In this document: in pieces, positions 28,306-36,438 of the stretch
Numbering within the stretch: position 1 is the first letter of the stretch
How the letters are laid out: each line of letters starts with the position of its first letter
From: Opitutaceae bacterium
GTDB taxonomy: Bacteria; Verrucomicrobiota; Verrucomicrobiia; Opitutales; Opitutaceae
Reading direction: 5' to 3'
Assembly (NCBI GenBank): GCA_016711225.1
Contig: JADJTK010000007.1
Span: 290,358 to 354,357 of the forward strand
DNA length: 64,000 nt
The notes under the pieces: generated by a model
The model's database searches: none
What the model was told of the DNA's origin: nothing
Seen by the model: only the letters and a program-made list of their open reading frames with translations
Made by a program: the position numbers and the translations under genes

Positions 28306-28488
28306 ATGGCCTCAAAGCTCCGGCTTGGACTCCGCGGTGCCTGCTACCACGTAATCAACCGGGGCAACTACCGCGCCGACGTCTCCGCCACGAAGGTGCC
28401 AATCGGCGTTTGGGGCCTGCTTGCTCGAAGCCTGCGAGAAATCCTCGTGGAGCCCCCAACGGCTAGATCGCCGAACAACTGCACTTAG
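28306..28488 (+). pseudogene. RAYT transposase, N-terminal remnant
   Basis: The first 26 codons (LRGACYHVINRGNYRADVSA) match the N-terminus of the RAYT at 14613 almost residue for residue. The similarity continues in a shifted frame for a few codons (CSKPARN, compare FEACEKS) and then ends. The HUH and Tyr motifs are absent. A CCAAAGGGGACAG tag follows at 28535-28547. A second, much more decayed member of the same transposase family. Confidence 0.75.
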
Positions 28489-28534
28489 GAAGCGGCGCGG
28501 CGGTCAACCAATACGTCGCCCTCGCTAGTCCGAG

Positions 28535-28547
28535 CCAAAGGGGACAG
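28535..28547 (+). repeat. 'CCAAAGGGGACAG' tag after RAYT remnant
   Basis: Full-length copy of the dispersed tag at the distal side of the truncated RAYT. It lies in the otherwise gene-free stretch 28489-28650. Confidence 0.6.
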
Positions 28548-28650
28548 ATCTTGACTCTGTATCTCCGCGTGCGGCCAGAAACGGGCCAACACCTAATGTC
28601 TGTGATCCTGGTCTGTAAATTTAGTACCGTTACACGATCGAGCACGTCAC

Positions 28651-29277
28651 CTATCGCTTCGGGAGAAACCGCCGAGCGTAACAGGCGATGAGCGCAAGGC
28701 CGGCGGCGATCACCCCAGCGCTGGCCGGCTCGGGGACTGCCGCGGTGCCGAAAGTAAAGTCATCGATCGCTTCGTAGTTCCGATCACTGGTCTGGGTGAT
28801 CGATATTGAGGTAATGTATTCCCCTCCTGCAGTGACAAACCCGCGGTAGATCATCGTGGTCGCGCTTGTGTTGATGGCGGAAAGCGAATGCCCAAGATTG
28901 GTGAATGCGGTCGCGGTGACAGTGGTCGAGTTGCCGAAATAGGCGCCCAGGTCGAAGCCGGCCGAGGTAGTGTAAGCCGGCGGCGTGATCGTCATCCCCC
29001 ACATCGAGATGAGATATCCATCGGTATAACCGGGATTACTTTTCACGCTCGAGGTGAAGTCGCCGCCCAGCAAGGAACTTGCTGAGAAGGTAACGCCGGA
29101 GAAAGCCGATGGACTGGGCAGCCGGGCCAGCGACCCCACCCCATTGAAGTCGATGGTGGTGACCGGTGTGCTCAGCGCGGCCTGGAATGCCGCCTGGGAA
29201 TCGTAGACGGATATTGCCGCATGGGCGTTGGCTGCTGTCAGGACGGCGACGACAAGGCCGCGTTGTCGAATATTCAT
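28651..29277 (-). CDS. PEP-CTERM sorting domain protein
   Basis: 208 residues from the ATG at 29277 (MNIRQRGLVVAVLTAANAHA, a signal peptide). The body is a beta-rich domain rich in Ser, Thr and Gly (SAFSGVTFSASSLLGGDF), without Cys pairs. The C-terminus is a clean PEP-CTERM signal: VPEPASAGVIAAGLALIA, then an Arg-rich tail. PEP-CTERM proteins are exported, processed by exosortase and surface-linked or released, often with exopolysaccharide. No exosortase gene is in the window. Stand-alone gene. Confidence 0.9.
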   Translation of the reverse strand: MNIRQRGLVVAVLTAANAHAAISVYDSQAAFQAALSTPVTTIDFNGVGSLARLPSPSAFSGVTFSASSLLGGDFTSSVKSNPGYTDGYLISMWGMTITPPAYTTSAGFDLGAYFGNSTTVTATAFTNLGHSLSAINTSATTMIYRGFVTAGGEYITSISITQTSDRNYEAIDDFTFGTAAVPEPASAGVIAAGLALIACYARRFLPKR

Positions 29278-29355
29278 TGAGAATTGGATGCACGACGTTT
29301 CGTGTCCCAGTTCTCGTGTCAAAGCAATTCGCTGATACGCGGTGCGAAGGCGGTA

Positions 29356-29420
29356 TGATCCGGCGTGATGGGGATATTTGGGCCGGGGCCATGGGCGACA
29401 CAAGGGGGGCCCTGCCCTGG
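29356..29420. other. Degenerate insertion-sequence end
   Basis: GATCCGGCGTGATGGGG and GGGCGACACAAGGGG here align with the insertion-sequence end at 20463-20520 (shared GATCCGGCGTGATGGG, then GGCCGGGG, then CCTGCCCTGGG). No transposase is nearby. The rest of the gap 29278-29673 shows nothing further. Confidence 0.4.
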
Positions 29421-29673
29421 GAGGCCGAAAAGAGAAAGGCCAGAAGGTCGGAACGGGGTTGGCTCCGGCCGGCCGCGCCGCTCAACTGCAGCCGGTTCCT
29501 CCCCCATCCCGCCCCGCCCCGACCGGGGCACGGTCGCCGGTCGCCAAGAGCAGGGAAGCAGAGGCATCAGCTCAAGTGGCCACCACTATCGATACCGGTC
29601 ACCCGACGCATTTTTTAGGCGACGTGGGGCTCCCGGCGTGACAGATCTCGATCCCCAACCTCAAAACACCCCG

Positions 29674-30063
29674 ATGAAGATCCTTCGTATCCTCGTTTCA
29701 TTTCTCGCAGTAGCGACCGCCGCCGCGGTCTTCGCCGCCGATCCTACCGGCACCTGGACGTGGGCCGTCCATTCGCCCAACGGCGATATCGGGACCACCG
29801 CCAGATTCGAATCGAAGGACGGCAGGATCGCCGGCAAGTACTCGAATGAATTCGGCGAGACCACGATCAACAACGCTACCGTCGAAGGCGATGTGCTCGC
29901 GTTCGAGGTGGTCCGGGATCTGGGCGGCAACCAGTTTGTCGTGAAGTATCGCGGGAAGATTGAGGGCGACACCATCAAGGGAACCATCGAAGCGCCCGGC
30001 TTCGGCGGTGGCGAGGCGCAGAAGTTCGAGTGGTCCGCCCAACGCTCCACGCCCGCGAAGTAG
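29674..30063 (+). CDS. Small secreted beta-rich protein
   Basis: 129 residues from the ATG at 29674. The first ~22 residues are a signal peptide (ILVSFLAVATAAAVFAA). The mature part begins DPTGTWTW and consists of alternating strands (TTARFESKDGRIAGKYSNEF, VKYRGKIEGDTIKGTIEAPG), compatible with a small lipocalin-like or beta-sandwich fold. The pattern 'GTWxW.....G' is common in uncharacterised exported proteins of this phylum. Monocistronic. Function unknown. Confidence 0.78.
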   Translation: MKILRILVSFLAVATAAAVFAADPTGTWTWAVHSPNGDIGTTARFESKDGRIAGKYSNEFGETTINNATVEGDVLAFEVVRDLGGNQFVVKYRGKIEGDTIKGTIEAPGFGGGEAQKFEWSAQRSTPAK

Positions 30064-30077
30064 GGCCAGGGACGAAC

Positions 30078-30095
30078 CCAAGGGGACAAGTGTTG
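30078..30095 (+). repeat. 'CCAAGGGGACAAG' tag at toxin break point
   Basis: The tag lies exactly where homology of the RelE/ParE-like toxin ends, which suggests the tag, or the event that left it, removed the toxin's 3' end. Confidence 0.55.
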
Positions 30096-30104
30096 CTTCT
30101 AGAC

Positions 30105-30285
30105 TGACCGAACGGCGGCAACCGCCGGACCGCGGTCTCGCGACCTCCGGGTTCTGGGCGATCCACGCCAGATGCTCATCAACCTCATCCCAGAGCCGTT
30201 TGCCCAAACCCACCTGCTCCCGCTCGTAATGAGCGACGGGATTAAGCAGCTCCAAACGAGCTTCGGCAAGTATCCGGACGATCAT
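30105..30285 (-). pseudogene. RelE/ParE-type toxin, 3' truncated
   Basis: The ATG at 30285 overlaps the antitoxin stop (ATGA). Residues 1-60 read as a ParE-like toxin: MIVRILAEARLELLNPVAHY, LGKRLWDEVDEHLAWIAQNP and RPRSGGCRRSV. A normal toxin continues for ~35 more residues with the final strands and a His/Arg-containing end. Here similarity stops at the 'AAGGGGACAAG' tag and the frame runs on as antisense of the neighbouring gene. Probably inactive. Confidence 0.7.
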
Positions 30286-30509
30286 GCGCCAGAACGGCCG
30301 CCTATTTCCCGTCGCAATTCGTCGAGCGAAACGCTGGCCGCCCGACCTTGGTCCCCGGCTTTCACCTGCGCGCGGATCTCTTCATCCCAAGTCTCCTCCG
30401 TCTCGGCCACCGCACCGCCATCCAAATCAAGCAAGACGCGAACCAGCTCCAACCGTTCGGTCTTCGGCAACGCCGCCTCCTCGCGTGTGAGTACTTCGAT
30501 GCGTGTCAT
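30282..30509 (-). CDS. Addiction-module antitoxin
   Basis: 75 residues from the ATG at 30509: MTRIEVLTREEAALPKTERL, then LVRVLLDLD and a negatively charged helix ending VSLDELRREIGGRSGA. This is the layout of the TIGR02574-type 'addiction module component' antitoxins, which pair with RelE/ParE toxins. It overlaps the toxin start by four bases and is the first gene of the pair. The antitoxin looks intact while its toxin is truncated. Confidence 0.8.
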   Translation of the reverse strand: MTRIEVLTREEAALPKTERLELVRVLLDLDGGAVAETEETWDEEIRAQVKAGDQGRAASVSLDELRREIGGRSGA

Positions 30510-30669
30510 GCCGCCATTTGCGCTGGGCAGCGCAACGGTCAACGGACTCTTCGTCCAAAGGCGAATCTGAAGCTGTCCCACGTTGCGACCGATCGGCCCT
30601 CGATCCGCCCTTCGACGTGACGGCCGAAAACGAGAAGGTGAAAGAATCCCTTTACCCTTTTCCTAGCGC

Positions 30670-33093
30670 CTATTCCGCACGCAGCGCGATCATCGGATCG
30701 ACCTTCGTGGCGCGGCGGGCCGGGAGCCAACAGGCGACCACCGCGGTGACGAACAGCGTCACCGTCACAGTGAACAGTGCCAGAGGGTCGACGCTGGCCA
30801 GTCGAGGCATCAGCGACGCCAGCAGTCTGCCCAGCGCGAACGCCCCCACCAGTCCGATACCCGCGCCGATCGCGCACAGGATCAGCCCGTGGCGCAGGAC
30901 CAGACCCAGGACGTCGGCCGGCCGCGCGCCCAACGCGAGCCGGATCCCGAATTCGCCCGTGCGCTGGGCCACCAGATTGGAGATCACGCCGTACAAACCG
31001 ACGGAGGCGAGGACCAGCCCGAGCAGTGCGAACGCGGTGAGCGTTTTCCCGGCGAGCACGAGGTTGTGCTGCTGCTGGTCGATGGTCTGGCGCACCGTGC
31101 CGGCGCCCGACGCCGCGAGGTCCGCGTCGACCTCCGCGATGGCCCGCCGCAGGGGTTCGCCGAGCGAGGCCGCCGCGGGACCGCGCAGGATGATGTGCAC
31201 GTTCGACCACGGTTCCTGGAACAGGGGTTTGTAGATCTGGAACGGGGTTGAGGGATCCCGGGTGTTGGCCGCGCCGTCGACATCGCGGACCACGCCGATC
31301 ACCTCCGCCCAGTACGGTTTCCCATTGTCCATGCTACCGATACGCTGGCCGATGGCGCCGCCGCGAGGCCACAGCCGTTGCGCCAGGCTCTGGTTGATCA
31401 CGATCGTGCGCGGGTCCTCTCGCTTGAGGCCCAGGTCGAAGAGCCGGCCTTCCACCAGCGGGATTCCCAGTGCCGCGAAATAGCGCGAGGTAACCATCAC
31501 ATGGAAGGCCGCCGGCAGGTTCGGATCGCCGGGCGACTGCTCCTCCTTGAGGATCTGCCGGTCGCCATTGTAACTGAAAATCGGGACCGAGGTCGCGATC
31601 GCGGCCTGCTCCACCCCCGGCAGGGCGATCAGCCGGGCTTCGAGTCGGCGGAAGAGCACGGCCCGTTGCGGCTCGGTTTCGAATTCCTTCCGCGTCTCCG
31701 GAATGGGCAATTGCGCGGTGATTGCGTGTTCCGTGTCCCACCCCGTGCGCCGCTCCAGCATCTGGGCGAAGCCGCGCTGCAGGATCGCGGCGCCTCCGAG
31801 AAGAACCAGCGCCAGGGCGACCTCGGCGACGATCAGCGCTTGGCGTACCCGGTGGTGCCCGCCCCCGGGGGTCGATCCGCGGGCCTGTTGTTTCAACGCG
31901 GTGTTCACATCGGTGCGTGAGGCGAGCCACGCCGGCGCGAAGCCGAAGAGCAGTCCGGTGCCCAGGGAGATCGCGAAGGTGAGCAGCAGGATCTTGGGAT
32001 CCAGCCCGAGGTGCAGCCCGCCGGTGCCGCCGCCGACCACAAGGGTCCGATCGATGAGGCGATTGAGCCCGAACGCGAGCGCGACGCCGATGGCGCCGCC
32101 GCAGCCGGAGAGGAGCAGTGACTCCAGCATCTGGTGCCTGATCAGCCGCCGGCGCGAGGCGCCCAGCGCGGCGCGGATGGCGAGCTCGCGTAGCCCGGCG
32201 GTGGCGCGGGCGAGCTGCAGGTTGGCCAGGTTGGCGCAGGCGATCAGCAGGACCACCCCGGCCAGGCCGAGCAGCATCCAGGAGATCCGCTTGCTGAGGG
32301 TATCCATCAGGGCTTGGTGCAGCGGCACCGCGGTGTACCGTACGCCCGCGTACGACTCCGGGAACAGCTTCGCCTGTTGCGCCACCACCGGCACCAGCTC
32401 CGTGGTGACGCGGCCCGGGGTGACGCCCGGCGCCAGCCGGCCGACGAGTTCGAAGGTGCGGTAGTCGCGCCACTCCAGCTGGTCGCGGGTGAAGTTCAGC
32501 GGGCGCCAGACCGCAGTGCGTTCCCAGAGCAGGCGGTAATCGAACGCCGGCGGCATGACGCCGATGATCGTGACGACTTCGCCATCGAGGCGCATGGTGC
32601 GGCCGATCGCATCGGGCGTGCCGCCGTAGTGCTGTTGCCAGTAGCCATGGCTCAGCAGCACCACGTTGTTTCGGCCCGGGTGGAACTCCTCCGGCGCGAA
32701 CGCCCGGCCCAGTTGCGGTGAAACCCGGAACGTGGCGAAGAAGTCCTCCGACACCGTGGCCCCTGCGATCCGCTCGGCCGGCTGGCCAGGCTCGGAAACC
32801 CCGAAAGCCGTGCGACAGAGGGTGGTCAGCCCGGCGAAACTCGGCTGTTGGTCCCGGATTTCGCGTAGTTCGAGATAGGAGTAGGTCCGGGTTTCGCCCG
32901 TCGGGGTCGTGGATTCCACCTGGACCAGTCGGTCGGACTCGGGGAACGGCGCGCTGCGAAACAGCAAGGCGTCGACCACGCTGTACATCGATGTATTCAC
33001 GCCGATGCACAGGGCCAAGGTGAGCAGGGCGATCGCAGTGTAGCCCGGCGATTTCAGCAACGAGCGCGCAGCCTGACGGAGGTCGGAGAACAT
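30670..33093 (-). CDS. Orphan MacB/FtsX-type permease (ADOP family)
   Basis: 807 residues. Starts with the ADOP signature MFSDLRQAARSLLKSPGYTA. A first membrane segment (AIALLTLALCIGVNTSMYSV) is followed by a large MacB-type periplasmic domain (EDFFATFRVSPQLGRAF, VVLLSHGYWQQHYGG). Then come an FtsX block (LLGLAGVVLLIACANLANLQ), a second periplasmic domain and a second FtsX block ending in PARRATKVDPMIALRAE. This double arrangement is typical of ADOP proteins, which occur without an adjacent ABC ATPase. None is present here. Likely an inner-membrane export or envelope-stress permease with an unknown substrate. It is divergent from the XRE-cupin regulator (292-base gap). Confidence 0.88.
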   Translation of the reverse strand: MFSDLRQAARSLLKSPGYTAIALLTLALCIGVNTSMYSVVDALLFRSAPFPESDRLVQVESTTPTGETRTYSYLELREIRDQQPSFAGLTTLCRTAFGVSEPGQPAERIAGATVSEDFFATFRVSPQLGRAFAPEEFHPGRNNVVLLSHGYWQQHYGGTPDAIGRTMRLDGEVVTIIGVMPPAFDYRLLWERTAVWRPLNFTRDQLEWRDYRTFELVGRLAPGVTPGRVTTELVPVVAQQAKLFPESYAGVRYTAVPLHQALMDTLSKRISWMLLGLAGVVLLIACANLANLQLARATAGLRELAIRAALGASRRRLIRHQMLESLLLSGCGGAIGVALAFGLNRLIDRTLVVGGGTGGLHLGLDPKILLLTFAISLGTGLLFGFAPAWLASRTDVNTALKQQARGSTPGGGHHRVRQALIVAEVALALVLLGGAAILQRGFAQMLERRTGWDTEHAITAQLPIPETRKEFETEPQRAVLFRRLEARLIALPGVEQAAIATSVPIFSYNGDRQILKEEQSPGDPNLPAAFHVMVTSRYFAALGIPLVEGRLFDLGLKREDPRTIVINQSLAQRLWPRGGAIGQRIGSMDNGKPYWAEVIGVVRDVDGAANTRDPSTPFQIYKPLFQEPWSNVHIILRGPAAASLGEPLRRAIAEVDADLAASGAGTVRQTIDQQQHNLVLAGKTLTAFALLGLVLASVGLYGVISNLVAQRTGEFGIRLALGARPADVLGLVLRHGLILCAIGAGIGLVGAFALGRLLASLMPRLASVDPLALFTVTVTLFVTAVVACWLPARRATKVDPMIALRAE

Positions 33094-33263
33094 GGGGGCA
33101 AGGAGTTAACCCGTTGGGTGGGCAATCGCGAGGGGCTCCGTACAGATAGTCCCACGAGGACAATCGATCCATTGGCCCGCCAGGCTAACATGTGCGTCCT
33201 TCGCGAATCCTCCGTCGTCCACCATCCGGTGTCCGTCTTCGCGACAGGGTCTCGCAATGGAGC

Positions 33264-33281
33264 TTCTGCCGCACGGCGGAA
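33264..33281. repeat. REP-like imperfect palindrome
   Basis: TTCTGCCG-ca-CGGCGGAA, preceded by GGAGC, is a near-copy of the hairpin at 4413-4430. It lies in the divergent promoter region between the permease and the XRE regulator. Confidence 0.5.
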
Positions 33282-33355
33282 CGCGTTCGCCATCCGTCCC
33301 CAGGCCTCCGCCTGCCGCTCGCTGCCAGACCGGAAGGACGGAGATTGACAGGCCA

Positions 33356-33390
33356 TCCACCATATTGGATTCTCCGTCCACCATAATGGA
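33356..33390 (+). promoter_or_regulatory. Two phased operator-like repeats over the regulator start
   Basis: TCCACCATATTGGA (33356-33369) and TCCACCATAATGGA (33377-33390) are 14-base near-identical copies, each bounded by TCCA...TGGA. They start 21 bases apart, two helical turns. The second covers the ATG of the XRE-cupin gene. This suits autorepression by the encoded helix-turn-helix protein; binding itself is inferred. Confidence 0.6.
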
Positions 33391-33985
33391 CGCTACCTCC
33401 CTCAATAAACGCATCGCCGCCCGCGTGCGCGAACTGCGCGATGCGCAAAACCTGTCCCTGGAAGCATTGGCCAAGACGACGGGAGTTAGCCGTTCGATGA
33501 TCTCCCTCATCGAGCGAGCCGAATGCAGCCCAACGGCGGTTGTCCTGGAAAAGCTGTCCGTCGGCTTGGGCGTGGTTCTGGCCTCCTTCTTCGATGTCCC
33601 CACGAACGAGCAGGCCTCCCGCTCGCCCCTTGCGCGGGCGAAGGATCAGCCGCTGTGGCGCGATCCGGAATCCGGTTACATTCGTCGCAACGTCTCCCCG
33701 GCGGGCCCGCCCCGGGCCGGGCAGATTGTCGAGGTCGAGTTCCCTGCGGGCGTCCGGGTGGTTTTCGACAGTAGCGCACGCAACACAGTGATCCACCAGC
33801 AGGTCTGGGTGCTCGAAGGTTCGATGGAGATCGGCGTGGGCGACGAGCGCCATCGGCTGCAGCCCGGCGACTGCCTCCTGATGCAGCACAACAAACCCAT
33901 CCTCTTCCACAACCCGACCCACAAGACCGCCCGTTATGCGGTGGTCACGGTGCCGGAGGCCGAAGGCAAACGCTCAAAACGATGA
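33386..33985 (+). CDS. XRE-family regulator with cupin sensor domain
   Basis: 199 residues from the ATG at 33386. Residues ~10-70 form an XRE helix-turn-helix (VRELRDAQNLSLEALAKTTG, then VSRSMISLIERAECSPT). Residues ~115-190 form a cupin_2 barrel (VIHQQVWVLEGSMEIGVGDE, HRLQPGDCLLMQHNKPILFH). This class of small-molecule-sensing repressors often controls the gene beside it. The stop overlaps the next start by four bases (ATGA), so regulator and double acetyltransferase form one operon. Two phased 14-base repeats at the start codon are the likely operator. Confidence 0.92.
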   Translation: MDATSLNKRIAARVRELRDAQNLSLEALAKTTGVSRSMISLIERAECSPTAVVLEKLSVGLGVVLASFFDVPTNEQASRSPLARAKDQPLWRDPESGYIRRNVSPAGPPRAGQIVEVEFPAGVRVVFDSSARNTVIHQQVWVLEGSMEIGVGDERHRLQPGDCLLMQHNKPILFHNPTHKTARYAVVTVPEAEGKRSKR

Positions 33986-34911
33986 ACTCCCCGACCATGG
34001 AACTGCGCACGGGCGGCCTCGACCGTCCGGAAGTAATCGATCTGCTCGCTGAGCACCTGCGAACGCTCACCGCCATCACCCCACCGGAGAGCATGCACGC
34101 CCTGAACCTCGACGCCTTACATCATCCCGCGGTCACGTTCTGGAGCCTGTGGGCGGGCAACGAAGTATTGGGATGCGGCGCCCTGAAGGAGCTCAGCCCC
34201 GTACACGGCGAAATCAAGTCGATGCGGACCGCCAACGCACACCTGCGCACAGGAGTCGGCAGAGTGGTCATGCAAGGGATCATTGCCGAGGCGCAGCGGC
34301 GAGGCTACCGACGGCTCAGCCTGGAGACGGGACGGACGGAATACTTCCGCCCTGCGCACCGATTGTACGAAACTTTCGGATTCACCTTGTGCGGCCCCTT
34401 CGGCGACTACCAGAACGACCCCAATAGTGCGTTCATGACAAAGGAACTCGGACGAAGCACCGCGACGTACATCCGCCCCGCCAACCTGGGGGACTTCGAC
34501 CAGTTGCTGGTCCTCTTTCGTCAGTTGTGGCCAACCAAGACGATCGTTCCGGGGCGACTCGGCACCATCTTCGCGCGCGTGCTTGCCACCCCGTACAAGC
34601 GCTACTTCTGCGCAGTGGATGACGCGCACGTCGTCGGTCTGGGCGCGGTGTCATTCAAGGACAACCTCTGGCAGGAGGGCGAAATCGCCTATGTGGAGGA
34701 ACTGGTCGTGCGCGAAGACCAGCGTCGCAAGGGTGTCGGCTCGCTGCTGCTCGATCATCTTGTCGCGCAAGCCGAGGCGCGCGGTTGTCTCCGCATTGAG
34801 TTGGATACCGCCTTCCACCGCGAGGCGGCCCACCGGTTCTACGAGCGGCACGGCATGCAGAAACGCGCATTCCTGTTTTCGCGGGTCCTAGCCGAACACC
34901 AGCCAGCGTGA
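33982..34911 (+). CDS. Tandem double GNAT acetyltransferase
   Basis: 309 residues made of two complete GNAT domains. The N-terminal domain (about 5-155) has EIKSMRTANAHLRTGVGRVV, with the acetyl-CoA pyrophosphate loop, and YFRPAHRLYETFGF. The C-terminal domain (about 160-309) has EELVVREDQRRKGVGSLLLD (R/Q-x-x-G-x-G/A) and AAHRFYERHGMQKRAFLFSR. The two halves differ clearly, so this is a fusion of two acetyltransferase types rather than a recent duplication. Similar linked GNAT/XRE-cupin genes often act on amines or antibiotics, but the substrate here is unknown. Translationally coupled to the regulator. Confidence 0.9.
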   Translation: MNSPTMELRTGGLDRPEVIDLLAEHLRTLTAITPPESMHALNLDALHHPAVTFWSLWAGNEVLGCGALKELSPVHGEIKSMRTANAHLRTGVGRVVMQGIIAEAQRRGYRRLSLETGRTEYFRPAHRLYETFGFTLCGPFGDYQNDPNSAFMTKELGRSTATYIRPANLGDFDQLLVLFRQLWPTKTIVPGRLGTIFARVLATPYKRYFCAVDDAHVVGLGAVSFKDNLWQEGEIAYVEELVVREDQRRKGVGSLLLDHLVAQAEARGCLRIELDTAFHREAAHRFYERHGMQKRAFLFSRVLAEHQPA

Positions 34912-35068
34912 CACGGCGAACCCTGCAGGCGGCCGCAGGCTGGAGGAGCTGGGCGAAACATGTCTCAACTTAGGGGTCCAGAAGGTGCCGGACGGAAATC
35001 GGAGACCGGGCAATACAGGGACTTGTGCACGCGGGAGGGTTCCCTTCTTCTCGGCCGCTGCCCGGCCC

Positions 35069-35991
35069 ATGATCGACCGCTCCACCGTCCACTTCGCCTG
35101 CTGCTCCGATCGCAACTACCTTGACGCCTTGGTCGCCACGGTCACGGCCGTCTGCCGCAAGCTGCCGGCACGGGTGCAACCAGTGTTCCATTTCGTCGAC
35201 TGCGGCGTGCCCGAGCACGATGCGGCCCGCGCCATCGCCTGCCTGACCCGGCATTTTCCGCGCCTGAAAGTCGCGACCCATCGGGTGGACCCGGCCCGCT
35301 TCGCGCACTGGCCCGACTACTCGGTCGCCCACATCGTCAAGGCCGTCTACGCCCGCCTCTTCTTCGACGAGTTTCTGGGCGACGTGCCGCGATGCGTGTA
35401 CCTCGACACCGACATGCTCGTCGATGCCGACATCTCGGAGCTGTACGCCACACCGCTGGGTGGCACTGCGTGGGCGCCGTGCTCTCGGACACCCGACCGC
35501 AGCTGAAAGACTACCCCGCCATTGTGCCGCACCTGCCGGTGGGCACAGCGGACACAGCCCCGGCCTTCAACTCCGGGGTCATGCTGTTCGATCTGGAACA
35601 AATCCGCGCCGAAGGCGCGATGGAACGGATTCGCTCCGTGGCTGGCAGGCTGACGGAGAAATGCGGCGACCAGGCGCTCTTCAACTTTGGATTCTCGGGC
35701 CGTTGGGCGCCGATTGCCCCACGCTGGAACCGACAGGTGTTCCTCACGCCGGCCTTCTCCATCCACCGTACCGCACCGGACACCATCTGGCATGTGATCC
35801 GCAACCTCAAACCCTGGCAGGTGGATCCCACGACCGCCTACGGCTTGGCGGCCTCGTTCTACGGGCATCTGGCTTACGTCGGATGGACACCGGATCCGCG
35901 ATCCACCGTGCGTGTGCACAGTTCGCCGTGGCGTGAAAGCGTCAAGGCCGCTCACGCCGCCCTCGCCCGCCACCTGCCTTTTTTGAGGTAA
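35069..35991 (+). pseudogene. Family 8 glycosyltransferase, one frameshift
   Basis: Start MIDRSTVHFACCSDRNYLDA. The first frame includes VYARLFFDEFLGDVPRCVYL and the metal/nucleotide-sugar DxD in YLDTDMLVDADI. A -1 shift at about 35475 continues with VGAVLSDTRPQLKDYPAI, FNSGVMLFDL, EKCGDQALFNFGFSG and IHRTAPDTIWHV. One additional G in the GCGTGGG run would join them as a single ~307-residue protein. GT8 enzymes add galactose or glucose to lipopolysaccharide or glycans. All motifs are preserved, so a one-base consensus error is as likely as a pseudogene. Confidence 0.85.
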
Positions 35992-36095
35992 CGCCACCGC
36001 TCGTTCCCTCCGGCCAGAAACGGGTCAAACCCGGATGGCTGTGGTTCCGCCCCTCCTCCAGTTGGCGGGTTCTCATACTGCCCGGCGCTCTCCCG

Positions 36096-36203
36096 ATGGA
36101 AGACATGGATTTGGTCGTCGTTCCCGCGGCCCGCCGCGTGATCGTCAACCCGCAGCACCCGAACTTCGCCGGCGACCCCGCGAACGGCTTCGCGCCGGAG
36201 TAG
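36096..36203 (+). pseudogene. Possible RES-domain toxin C-terminal remnant
   Basis: A 35-codon frame, MEDMDLVVVPAARRVIVNPQ then HPNFAGDPANGF, resembles the C-terminal end of RES-domain (NAD-degrading toxin) proteins, which end with 'xxVINPxHPDF'. The upstream catalytic part and any antitoxin are missing. The rest of the gap 35992-36438 has a weak tag (AAACGGGTCAAAC, 36017-36029) and nothing else. Confidence 0.35.
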
Positions 36204-36438
36204 GTTTCTTGCGTTGTAACCGTTCGCCGATGGCAAGCGAAGGGGGCAGGCCCGGGGGCCGAAAAGGGCCGAGGGGGCGTACGAGGGACCGCTCAGAGGC
36301 GAAATGGTGCCAGCTCCAAAAGCCTGACTGACCCCAGCCCTCGCTCCGCCCGCCCATTATTCTCAGCGGGAGAGCGAACCGAAGTGCGGCTTAACGGAGG
36401 GCGCCGCTACGTCGGCAACGCGACGGGCGCCCCTCGCC

